Part shown: positions 1-6,845 of the stretch, piece by piece
Layout of the letters: every line of letters begins with the position of its first letter
Numbering within the stretch: position 1 is the stretch's first letter
Assembly: GCA_017437705.1 (NCBI GenBank)
Contig: JAFRYJ010000208.1
Span: 1 to 18,905, forward strand
From: Lachnospiraceae bacterium
GTDB lineage: Bacteria; Bacillota_A; Clostridia; Lachnospirales; Lachnospiraceae
DNA: 18,905 nucleotides
Direction of reading: 5' to 3'
Made by a program: the position numbers and the translations under genes
Notes under the pieces: model-generated
Told to the model about the DNA's origin: nothing
What the model saw: the letters and a program-made list of their open reading frames with translations, nothing else
Databases searched by the model: none

Positions 1-414
1 ATGAAAAAACAAATATCGATCTTACTTGCGCTGTTTATACTTTTGACATCACTGGCACCGGGCTGCGGAGGCAGCGGTGATGCTCCCGCGGGCGTCGACC
101 CGACAGGTGACGGCGGTCAGAGCGCTTCCGAAAACCCGTGGGATAAAGATTCTGAAGTTTTAAGGGAAAACGGCTACAGCATATTCAGGACGACTAATAA
201 TCTCTATCAGTATGAAAGCACTATCAATGCCGAAGGCAGTTCACTTATATATGTGATAAGCGCTACACACGATACCGAAGGAAAATTGATAATTATTTAC
301 TACCTGAAGACCGAAGCACAGGCGGCGGCCTGTATGGAGACCCTGGATCCCAACTACTACAAACAGGTTGGGACCCGCATCGTTTATAATGACCTGAGCA
401 ACATTATCCGCTGA
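1..414 (+). CDS. Putative small lipoprotein of unknown function
   Basis: This 137-residue protein begins at the first base of the window, so no ribosome binding site can be seen and a start further upstream cannot be excluded. The N-terminus (MKKQ, then a hydrophobic stretch of about 15 residues) ends in LAPGC, which resembles a lipobox with Cys22 as the lipidated residue, although the -3 position is Ala rather than Leu. A Gly/Ser/Asp-rich linker (about residues 23-45) follows, as in many exported Gram-positive lipoproteins. The remaining 90 residues form a small alpha/beta-looking domain with alternating hydrophobic strands (LIYVISA, LIIIYYLK). I do not recognise the family. The gene converges with the BASS transporter gene and ends just before a bidirectional terminator. 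The export call is fairly safe; the function is unknown. Confidence 0.65.
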   Translation: MKKQISILLALFILLTSLAPGCGGSGDAPAGVDPTGDGGQSASENPWDKDSEVLRENGYSIFRTTNNLYQYESTINAEGSSLIYVISATHDTEGKLIIIYYLKTEAQAAACMETLDPNYYKQVGTRIVYNDLSNIIR

Positions 415-443
415 CATCATAAATAACGGCAGAAAAAAAACTA

Positions 444-476
444 CTGCCCTCACTTAAATGGTGAGGGCAGTTTTTG
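444..476. terminator. Bidirectional intrinsic terminator
   Basis: A perfect 10-bp stem (CTGCCCTCAC at 444-453, GTGAGGGCAG at 461-470) with a 7-base loop is followed on the plus strand by TTTTT. On the minus strand it is followed by eight T (plus-strand A run at 433-440). It sits between the converging lipoprotein gene and the BASS transporter gene and can end transcripts from both sides. Confidence 0.9.
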
Positions 477-531
477 TATGCAATAGTATTCTCTCAAAGC
501 AGCCGTAATGGGACTGACTGTGCATTAAATC

Positions 532-1482
532 TTACTTGTCAGGCTCTTTCCCATTCCATCTCCTGTACACTCCCGCCAGTACGGCGCCGGAAATGTTGTG
601 CCACACGGAGAAGACCGCACCGGGAACCGTCGCCATGGTAAGATCCGGAAATGCAGAGGCTGCCAGACTTGTGGCCAGGCCCGAATTCTGCATGCCGATC
701 TCCAGCGACATGGCCTTTGTCCGGGAAGGCGTCATCCTGAAAAGCCGTCCGATGCCGAAGCCGCAAAGGTAGCCGAAGGCGTTGTGGAGCATCACCACAA
801 TGAATATCATAAGGCCGCTGGCCATGATCTTTTCGGCGTTGTGGGACACCACCGAAGCCACGATAAGGCAGATGGCGATGGTGGATATCATGGGAAGGAT
901 CCTTACGATCCTCTCCGTAAATTTCCCGAAAAGCCGGTTCAGTATAAGACCCAGGGCTATGGGCACCAGTATCACCTTTACGATGCTCAAAAACATATCA
1001 GCCACGTTGACCGTGACCGTGGTCCGCAGGAGCAGCCAGGTGATGCCCGGCGTAAGGAAGGGCGCCAGCAGTGTGTTCACGCCGGTCATGCCCACCGACA
1101 GGGCCACGTCGCCGCCGGCCAGATATGTGATCACGTTGCTGGCCGTGCCGCCGGGGCAGGTCCCCACCAATATCACGCCTGCCGTCAGTGCCGGATCCAG
1201 GCCGAACAGGCGGCTGAGCATCAATGCCAGAAGCGGCATGATGACAAACTGCGACACCGTGCCGAGAAGTATATCCCGCGGCCTTTTGAACACCACGGCG
1301 AAATCTCCCGGCCTTATGGCCAGGCCCATGCCGAACATGACCACCATCAGCAGGTAATTGATCCATGACACGTCCACCCACAGCGATGACGCCGGCACGA
1401 AAAATGCCAGCGCCGCCACGGCGAGCACTATGAAAGCCATGTATTTACCGATAAAACTGCTGACGGTCTCCAGGATCTTCAT
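532..1482 (-). CDS. Bile acid:sodium symporter (BASS) family transporter
   Basis: This 316-residue, highly hydrophobic protein has about nine to ten membrane segments and the usual BASS length. Two family motifs are visible: GTCPGGTASN at residues 107-116 followed by a Gly/Asp-rich GGDVALS stretch, and EIGMQNSGLA at 261-270. In characterised BASS proteins these discontinuous helices form the sodium and substrate sites. The family takes up bile acids or other organic anions such as pyruvate or pantoate with sodium; the substrate cannot be read from this sequence. The start ATG lies 7 bases after the stop of the patatin-like gene, with GAGG about 6 bases upstream, so the two are almost certainly co-transcribed. 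The gene ends before the terminator at 444-476. Confidence 0.93.
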   Translation of the reverse strand: MKILETVSSFIGKYMAFIVLAVAALAFFVPASSLWVDVSWINYLLMVVMFGMGLAIRPGDFAVVFKRPRDILLGTVSQFVIMPLLALMLSRLFGLDPALTAGVILVGTCPGGTASNVITYLAGGDVALSVGMTGVNTLLAPFLTPGITWLLLRTTVTVNVADMFLSIVKVILVPIALGLILNRLFGKFTERIVRILPMISTIAICLIVASVVSHNAEKIMASGLMIFIVVMLHNAFGYLCGFGIGRLFRMTPSRTKAMSLEIGMQNSGLATSLAASAFPDLTMATVPGAVFSVWHNISGAVLAGVYRRWNGKEPDK

Positions 1483-1489
1483 TTATACC

Positions 1490-2356
1490 TCAACTCTCAA
1501 GAAATTTCCTAAGCTCTTCTCTGCGCACGTCAAAATCGGAGATACCCAGCTGATACAGCTTGTAATTTCCGTCGGGGTCCATCTTGAATGTGCCGCTATC
1601 CATATGCTCGCTGGGCGCAAAGACAAACGCCCTGCCCTGCTCCTCCAGCTCAAAGATCTTCCTGAAGCGCTTCATGTACATTTTATGCCTGTTCTCCACG
1701 ATCTTTATGATGCGGGGGTACTTCCTGCAGCGGAGCTTTACAAAGGCCATCATTTTCTGGGGCTCCTTCACGTAATCCCTGGGCTTTGAAAGGATGACCA
1801 CCATCTTTTTGCAGCCCACCTTTACAGCCCTGTCCACGGGGATGGGGTCGCTGAGGCCGCCGTCGAAATAGTCATTTCCGTCCATGTGCCTTGCCCTGCA
1901 TACCGCGGGGATGCAGCTTGTGGCCTTGAATACCTCGTACTCATCCTGATGTATGGACTCCTTGGAAATAAACTCCGGCCTGCCTGTGACGGCGTTTGTT
2001 ACAACGATCTCGTATTCCGCCGGATCCCTCTGTATCTCCGCCAGATCGATGGGATCGGCCCCGTCCGAATTTGTAAGGGTGCTGTATATATGATCCAGGC
2101 CGAAGAGGTCGCCGGTCTTCAAAAAAGAATAAAAGCCGAAATACCTCTTGTCCGTAACATGATCCGTATAAAAACGCAGGTTCCTTCCCCGCTGCTTCGC
2201 CAGATAGGACGCCGAATTCGACGCCCCGGCCGAAACTCCTATTACATAATCAAAATGGATGTCTTCATCCAGGAATCTGTCCAGTATACCGGCGCTGTAA
2301 GCGCATTTCATGCCGCCGCCTTCAACGACGAGGCCTGTTTTTATATGTGCTTCCAA
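1490..2356 (-). CDS. Patatin-like phospholipase family protein
   Basis: This 288-residue protein has the complete patatin catalytic set: the oxyanion loop VEGGGMKC (residues 11-18), the nucleophile elbow GVSAG (Ser42) and the Asp of DGGLSDP (Asp165). It resembles the bacterial YjjU type, with a basic C-terminal half. It probably hydrolyses acyl chains of membrane or storage lipids in the cytoplasm; the substrate is unknown. The start appears to be TTG at 2356-2354: an AGGAG motif sits 9 bases upstream, whereas the first in-frame ATG (Met16) falls inside the oxyanion loop and would destroy the enzyme. A GTG just upstream is out of frame. The gene follows the TrxB-like gene by 60 bases with no convincing terminator and precedes the BASS gene by 7 bases, so it may belong to the longer nrd-trx transcript. 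Confidence 0.9.
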   Translation of the reverse strand: MEAHIKTGLVVEGGGMKCAYSAGILDRFLDEDIHFDYVIGVSAGASNSASYLAKQRGRNLRFYTDHVTDKRYFGFYSFLKTGDLFGLDHIYSTLTNSDGADPIDLAEIQRDPAEYEIVVTNAVTGRPEFISKESIHQDEYEVFKATSCIPAVCRARHMDGNDYFDGGLSDPIPVDRAVKVGCKKMVVILSKPRDYVKEPQKMMAFVKLRCRKYPRIIKIVENRHKMYMKRFRKIFELEEQGRAFVFAPSEHMDSGTFKMDPDGNYKLYQLGISDFDVRREELRKFLES

Positions 2357-2416
2357 GTGATCACTCTCCTGTTTTTTACTGTTTTTTCGTAACGAAGATC
2401 TATTCTACGGCCCTTC

Positions 2417-3319
2417 TCACCCAAGATAAGCACATGCATTTATGGCTGCATTCGCTCCGTCGGAGCAGGCTGTCGCCACCTGCCGGAGGCCCTTCGTCCT
2501 GCAGTCCCCCGCCACGAAAACGCCTTCGGTCCCGGTGATGCCTGTCTCATCGGCTTCAAAATATCCGTACTCATTAAGCGCCGCCAGAGACGCGAAGGGT
2601 CCGTTGTTGGGAATGAGGCCCACCGCCAGGAATACGCCGTCGCATTTGACGGTCTTCTCTTCCCCGTCTTCTATGTAGCTCACGCCTTTTATCCTGCCGT
2701 CTTCCGTTACATAACCGGTGACCCTGACGGAAACATGGGTCTCCACGTTATGATGCGAAAAGACCGCTTCCTGCGATTTTGCGTCCGCCGTGAACACCGG
2801 CAGATCCTGCAGCATCGTAAGCTTTCCCGCCACATTTACAAGGGTCGACGCCTCCACAAAGGCGGAATTTCCTCCGCCGATAAGCACCACGTCCCTGCCT
2901 CTGTACATGTCACCGTCACAGATAGCACAGAAATGGATGCCGTCCCCTATGAGGTCTTCCTCGCCGGGCAGGCCCAGGACACGGTGGGTGGTGCCGGTGG
3001 CCAGGATAAGGCTCTTTCCCTCGTAGGTGCTGCCCTCTTCTGTCTTCACGGCAAAGATGCCGCCGGTCTTATCCGCTTCAACAACATTTTCTACGGCAAC
3101 CTCCGCATCCTGCGAAAGGGCCTGGTCTAAAAGCCTGTCGGCGAATTCATCGCCGCTGATTTCGGAAAAACCCGGGATGTTCTCCACCTTTGGCGTGTTC
3201 ACGATCTGGCCGCCGAAAACGCTTTTTTCTATAACAAGGACAGTCTTTCCGTTTCTTCGTCCGTATACCGCAGCGGTAAGTCCCGCAGGCCCTCCGCCCA
3301 CGATGATGATGTCGTACAT
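2417..3319 (-). CDS. trxB: Thioredoxin-reductase-like FAD-dependent disulfide reductase
   Basis: This 300-residue flavoprotein is of thioredoxin reductase length. Visible elements are the FAD-binding GGGPAG (residues 8-13), an ATG-containing linker (near 107), the redox-active disulfide CAIC followed by DGD (Cys131, Cys134), the pyridine-nucleotide-type GGGNSA (148-153) and the C-terminal FVAGDCRTKGLRQ motif that closes the FAD site. The start at 3319 was chosen because AGGGGAG lies about 6 bases upstream and the Rossmann strand MYDIIIVGG begins there; a start 27 bases upstream would add an unneeded tail. Oddly, the HRRxxxR motif that binds the 2'-phosphate of NADPH in classical TrxB is replaced by a stretch reading TMLQDLPVFTADAK. 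The physiological donor may therefore be NADH, ferredoxin or another carrier. Its place directly behind nrdD, which has a fused redoxin domain, suggests it reduces that domain. Confidence 0.88.
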   Translation of the reverse strand: MYDIIIVGGGPAGLTAAVYGRRNGKTVLVIEKSVFGGQIVNTPKVENIPGFSEISGDEFADRLLDQALSQDAEVAVENVVEADKTGGIFAVKTEEGSTYEGKSLILATGTTHRVLGLPGEEDLIGDGIHFCAICDGDMYRGRDVVLIGGGNSAFVEASTLVNVAGKLTMLQDLPVFTADAKSQEAVFSHHNVETHVSVRVTGYVTEDGRIKGVSYIEDGEEKTVKCDGVFLAVGLIPNNGPFASLAALNEYGYFEADETGITGTEGVFVAGDCRTKGLRQVATACSDGANAAINACAYLG

Positions 3320-3344
3320 GATATGCTCCCCTCTTAGCAAAACC

Positions 3345-3368
3345 AAGCAGCGGATATCCCCGCTGCTT
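3345..3368 (-). terminator. Hairpin between nrdD and trxB, possible attenuating terminator
   Basis: A perfect 9-bp inverted repeat (arms 3345-3353 and 3360-3368, 6-base loop) lies in the 78-base gap between nrdD and the trxB-like gene. On the minus strand it is followed by GGTTTTGC, a weak T-tract. It could be a partial terminator or an mRNA-stabilising hairpin that sets the ratio of trxB to nrdD. Confidence 0.5.
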
Positions 3369-3397
3369 GATCAGTTAATATTTTAAAGTCTGTTTTA

Positions 3398-5841
3398 TCA
3401 GCCGGCCGATACCTTGTGTGCCTTCAGCCAGTCTGTGGCAGCCGTAGCGCCGACATAGCGCGTGCCGTCGGGATCGATGATCGTCGGTGTCTGCACTATA
3501 TTCAGCTCCCTGGCGATATCCATGTTCTCAGAGCAGTTGACTGTCTTATACTCTACCTTTCCGATACGGAAACGTTGTTCCGCGCCCTTGCAGTTCGGGC
3601 AGTGATCCTTTACATAAAGCGTCGGGATGCCCGGTTCCGCGGCAATACTTCTTGCAGCGGCCTGGGGAGTCTCGACTTCATTCACGGTAAATGCGTTTTC
3701 CCTAAGCATCTCTTCGGGCTTGTCCATTGCCTCTTCCATCTGGACGAGCATGATGTCCTCCAGAGGCTCGTAGGTATTCCTGTTCTCAAACTCTGATACC
3801 TTGCCGTCGTTCCAGTTCCTTACGGGACGGTAATAACCGGTGATCCTGGAATAAACCTCGGCATCGCGCCCGCAGGTAGGGCAGGCGAAATGCTCGCCGC
3901 GGATGTAGCCGTGCTCAGGACATACCGAATAGGTGGGCGACATCGTGTAATACGGCAGTTTGAAGTTCTCTGCGATCTTCCTTACAAGGGTGCCGGCCGA
4001 CTTCCAGTCGGGAAGCCTCTCGCCCAGGAAGCCGTGGAATACGGTACCTGAGGTGTAGAGGGTCTGCATCTCGTCTTCCATCTCAAGAGCATCGAAGATG
4101 TCGTTGGTGAAGGAAACGGGCAGATGCGTGGAGTTCGTATAGTAAGGAGCCTGACCCTTGGTTGCCGCCGTGATGATATCGGGAAGTCCTCGGTATCGTG
4201 CTTTGCGAAACGGTAGGTCGTCGACTCTGCGGGAGTTGCCTCCAGGTTATAAAGGTCGCCGTACTGCTCCTGATAATCGGAGAGCCTCTCCCTCATGTGA
4301 TTGAGGATCTCCACGGAAAGCTTCCTTCCCTCTTCCGTCGTAAGGTCCGTCCTGGCCCATGCTGCGTTCTGCAGGGCTTCATTCATGCCCACGAGGCCGA
4401 TGGTCGAGAAGTGGTTGTCGAACTTGCCCAGATATCTTCTGGTATAAGGATACATACCCTCGTCGAGGAGCCTTGTAACTACCTCTCTCTTTACCTTGAG
4501 GGATCTTGCCGCGATATCCATGTAGGAATCCAGCATCTTGTAGAAGTCTTCCTTCGTCTTCGTAAGGTATGCGATACGGGGCAGATTCAGCGTAACGACG
4601 CCGATGGAACCCGTGGACTCGCCCGATCCGAAGAATCCGCCGCCCTTCTTGCGGAGCTCGCGGAGATCCAGACGGAGCCTGCAGCACATTGATCTTACAT
4701 CAGAGGGCTTCATGTCCGAATTGATGTAGTTCGAGAAATAGGGAGTGCCGTATTTCGCCGTCATCTCGAAGAGGAGCTTGTTGTTCTCCGTCTCGCTCCA
4801 GTCGAATTCGCTGGTGATGGAGTATGTGGGGATCGGATACTGGAAGCCTCTGCCATTGGCGTCGCCGCCGATCATGGTCTCGATGAAGGCCTTGTTGACC
4901 ATATCCATTTCCACCTTGCAGTCGCCGTAGGTGAAATCCATCTGCTCGCCGCCCACGATGGCAGGCATATCCTTCATATCGTCGGGCACGGTCCAGTCGA
5001 GAGTGATGTTCGTGAAAGGCGCCTGGCAGCCCCATCTTGAAGGCGTATTAACACCGTAGATGAAGGACTGGATGCACTGCTTGACCTCTTTATAAGAAAG
5101 ATTATCCACTCTTACGAAGGGTGCCAGATAAGTATCGAAGGATGAGAACGCCTGAGCTCCCGCCCACTCGTTCTGCATGATGCCCAGGAAGTTTACCATC
5201 TGGTTGCAGAGGGTGGAAAGGTGCCTTGCGGGCGATGATGTGATCCTGTCGGGAACGCCGCCCAGGCCCTCCTGGATGAGCTGCCTTAATGACCAGCCCG
5301 CGCAGTAGCCCGAGAGCATTGAAAGGTCGTGAAGATGGATGAAGCAGTTCCTGTGGGCGTCCGCCACCTCTTCATCATAAACCTCTGAAAGCCAGTAATT
5401 GGCCGTGATAGCTCCGGAATTGGACAGAATGAAGCCGCCGAGAGACTGTGTAACGGTGGAGTTTTCCTTAACACGCCAGTCCTTCTGTGCTCCGATATAG
5501 CCGTCTACCAGCTTCTTGTAGTCGAGGAGGGTCTCTTTCGTATCCCTGATCTTCTTCCTCTGGTTACGGTAAAGGATGTAAGCCTTGGCCGTCTTGCTGT
5601 AGTCGCATTTCATAAGGGTGGCTTCAACCAGGTCCTGGATCTCCTCCACCTCTATGACGGGCTTGTCCATATCGTTCATCTTGCTTACTACCATAAGCTC
5701 GATGGCCCTGGATACAGCCGAAATATCCCTTGTCTCGATCTCGCCGGTGGCAAGGAACGCCTTGGCTATGGCGTTATCTATCTTCGTCTCGTCAAATTCA
5801 ACGATGCTTCCGCTCCTCTTTTTGATCTCAAAATTAGTCAT
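3398..5841 (-). CDS. nrdD: Anaerobic (class III) ribonucleoside-triphosphate reductase with fused C-terminal redoxin domain; frameshifted
   Basis: NrdD reduces ribonucleoside triphosphates to deoxy forms using a glycyl radical. The reading frame is broken near codon 553; adding one base to the C run there restores an 814-residue protein. In order: ATP-cone (about 4-95), catalytic core with Cys180 (GYCAGWSL) and the thiyl-radical region SMCCRLRLD (Cys386/Cys387), then after the break a zinc-type knuckle (CPEH and CPTC) and the glycyl radical loop RITGYY (Gly about 669). Beyond the usual C-terminus a linker of about 50 residues leads to a glutaredoxin/thioredoxin-like domain with CPNC (about 748-751) and a cis-Pro TPT. 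E. coli NrdD is about 100 residues shorter. The ATG at 5841 has AGAGGGAG about 7 bases upstream. It lies 32 bases after nrdG. Without correction the two frames end at 3982 and begin at about 4180. Confidence 0.93.
4178..4187 (-). other. One-base frameshift in nrdD
   Basis: On the minus strand the codons run GAC TTC CCG ATA. The conserved continuation (PDIITAATKGQAPYY) appears only if one more base is placed in the CCC run (plus-strand GGG at 4181-4183), giving GAC TTC CCC GAT ATC. Upstream and downstream frames both encode well conserved NrdD sequence and the total length becomes a multiple of three with exactly one added base. A one-base error in a short homopolymer fits a sequencing or assembly mistake, or a recent mutation. 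There is no X_XXY_YYZ slippery heptamer, so programmed frameshifting is unlikely. Confidence 0.85.
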
Positions 5842-5873
5842 GATGTGCTCCCTCTCACGTTTAACACATAGAT

Positions 5874-6386
5874 TTAATATTCGAATAAGATTAGTTTATC
5901 CTCTTTGATGGACAAATTTATGTCCACCAGACGCTGGTTTGAGCTTCCTCTGAACAGGATGTCTTCCGAATAAAGCTCCCGTTCGTATCTGCCGTCCACC
6001 AGCACATCGGCATTTCTGACGGCTTCAAGCCGCTTTTCGCCGGCCTGTCCGCCGTTCAAAAGCTCTTCCCATGTCCAGCCCGTATAGACCCAGACACTGA
6101 GCCCCGCATCCTTTGCGGCATCAATTATGTATTTCGCCGCCTCCGGCTGCATCAGGGGGTCTCCTCCGGAAAGAGTGATGCCGTCAAGGTACCTGACCTT
6201 CAGGATCTCCTCCGTGAGCTCCTTAAGGTCTCTTTCCTCTCCGCCCTTAAGATCCCAGGTCTCGGGATTCTGGCATTCCGGGCAGTGATGCGGACATCCC
6301 TGGAAAAATACCACCAGCCTTACGCCGGGCCCGTTTACCGATGAATGCTTTAAAATTCCCGATATCCTGACTTTTTCTGCTGTCAT
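5874..6386 (-). CDS. nrdG: Anaerobic ribonucleotide reductase activating protein (radical SAM)
   Basis: This 170-residue radical SAM enzyme cleaves S-adenosylmethionine and installs the glycyl radical on NrdD. The iron-sulfur motif CPHHCPEC (Cys31, Cys35, Cys38) matches the CxxxCxxC pattern, followed by NPETWD as in known NrdG proteins, and SGGDPL is the SAM-binding GGE-type motif. The ATG at 6386 was chosen because the frame upstream runs through a consensus promoter: a TTG start at 6461 would begin exactly on the -35 box. No strong Shine-Dalgarno sequence is visible before 6386 (only AAG-type purines), which may mean modest translation. Here nrdG comes before nrdD, the reverse of the E. coli order, with a 32-base gap, so the two are co-transcribed. 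Confidence 0.95.
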   Translation of the reverse strand: MTAEKVRISGILKHSSVNGPGVRLVVFFQGCPHHCPECQNPETWDLKGGEERDLKELTEEILKVRYLDGITLSGGDPLMQPEAAKYIIDAAKDAGLSVWVYTGWTWEELLNGGQAGEKRLEAVRNADVLVDGRYERELYSEDILFRGSSNQRLVDINLSIKEDKLILFEY

Positions 6387-6432
6387 AATACGTAATATAT
6401 TCTTAATAAATGGCCAGATTGGAACAGAATAA

Positions 6433-6461
6433 ATATTAACAACATAATGTGCGTTTGTCAA
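6433..6461 (-). promoter_or_regulatory. Sigma-A promoter of the nrdG-nrdD operon
   Basis: On the minus strand a perfect -35 TTGACA (6461-6456), a 17-base spacer and a -10 TAATAT (6438-6433) predict a start near 6426 and a leader of about 40 bases before the nrdG ATG at 6386. Confidence 0.75.
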
Positions 6462-6468
6462 CAGTTAT

Positions 6469-6484
6469 ATACAAGATATTGTAT
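6469..6484. promoter_or_regulatory. NrdR-box-like palindrome upstream of nrdG
   Basis: The 16-base sequence ATACAAGATATTGTAT has perfect 6-base arms around a 4-base centre. It agrees at 13 of 16 positions with the NrdR box consensus acaCwAtATaTwGtgt, including the key C4 and G13. It lies 7 bases upstream of the -35 box. NrdR boxes usually come in pairs about 31 bases apart; the expected partner inside the promoter (about 6439-6454) is only a poor match (10 of 16 and lacking C4). Regulation of nrdG-nrdD by the repressor NrdR is inferred. Confidence 0.55.
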
Positions 6485-6493
6485 TAAATAAAA

Positions 6494-6535
6494 ACAGATG
6501 CAGTGATTTCTTCCATCACTGCACCTGTTTTTTTC
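6494..6535. terminator. Strong bidirectional intrinsic terminator
   Basis: A 14-base stem with one mismatch (arms 6494-6507 and 6515-6528, 7-base loop) is followed on the plus strand by a T run to 6534. On the minus strand it is followed by TTTTTATTT. It insulates the nrdG promoter from transcripts arriving from the ABC exporter operon. Confidence 0.8.
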
Positions 6536-6540
6536 TTAAT

Positions 6541-6843
6541 ACATGCCTTTTTAAGGCATCAATACCAGAAATATCTGTAATAGTTGTTGCTCCCCGGGAT
6601 GATGTTTTCATTGATCATCGCCGCGTACCGCAAGTTTTGGTCCCATATCGAATCTCGCAAAAAGAAATAATGCGCCTGTTGTTCAGCCATCGAGCGAGAT
6701 TTCATCCCATTACAACAGTAAAATGTTTGTGGGCCGCGCCTGTGGCGCCACAACCTTCCGCCTGGTCCCACCAAGTCTTGAAAAGAGTTGTGAAGGCGCC
6801 TGTAGCGAAGCTACCGAGCGCCATTCACAACTGCTTTTCAAGA
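6541..6843. other. Intergenic region with nested inverted repeats, no convincing gene
   Basis: This stretch between the ABC exporter stop codon and the nrd terminator holds several structures: a 7-bp hairpin at 6543-6559 (ATGCCTT/AAGGCAT), a TTGTGG/CCACAA stem around 6727-6753 containing the palindrome TGTGGCGCCACA, and a large inverted repeat at 6774-6845. The octamer GCGCCTGT occurs three times (6672, 6736, 6796) at about 60-base spacing. On the minus strand an open frame (6774-6559) could encode up to 71 residues, ending in YYRYFWY, but no start has a ribosome binding site, the N-terminal part overlaps the repeats, and it uses codons rare in neighbouring genes (CGA, TTG, CGG). I treat it as a gene remnant or non-coding repeat region. 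Confidence 0.6.
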
Positions 6844-6845
6844 CT
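6774..6845. repeat. 72-base interrupted inverted repeat at the 3' end of the ABC exporter operon
   Basis: The outer arms AGTCTTGAAAAG (6774-6785) and CTTTTCAAGACT (6834-6845) pair perfectly over 12 bases. Inside, TTGTGAA pairs with TTCACAA, GGCGC with GCGCC, and the tip TAGC-GAA-GCTA forms a short hairpin. The repeat begins within the stop codon of the downstream exporter gene. Transcribed, it would form a long hairpin without a T-tract, so it may protect the 3' end of the mRNA or be a small palindromic mobile element. Confidence 0.8.

Noticed and set aside
598..1368. Plus-strand open frame opposite the BASS transporter
   Set aside because: His- and Gly-rich low-complexity product; the minus-strand transporter motifs are clear.
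4178..4187. Programmed ribosomal frameshift in nrdD
   Set aside because: The codons GAC TTC CCG hold no X_XXY_YYZ heptamer and I saw no stimulatory structure; an indel is simpler.
6439..6454. Second NrdR box
   Set aside because: Only 10 of 16 matches and the conserved C at position 4 is missing; mentioned with the first box but not called.
5874..6461. Longer nrdG starting at TTG 6461
   Set aside because: The extra 25 residues are encoded by the promoter (-35 begins at the same TTG), and the known NrdG N-terminus fits the ATG at 6386.
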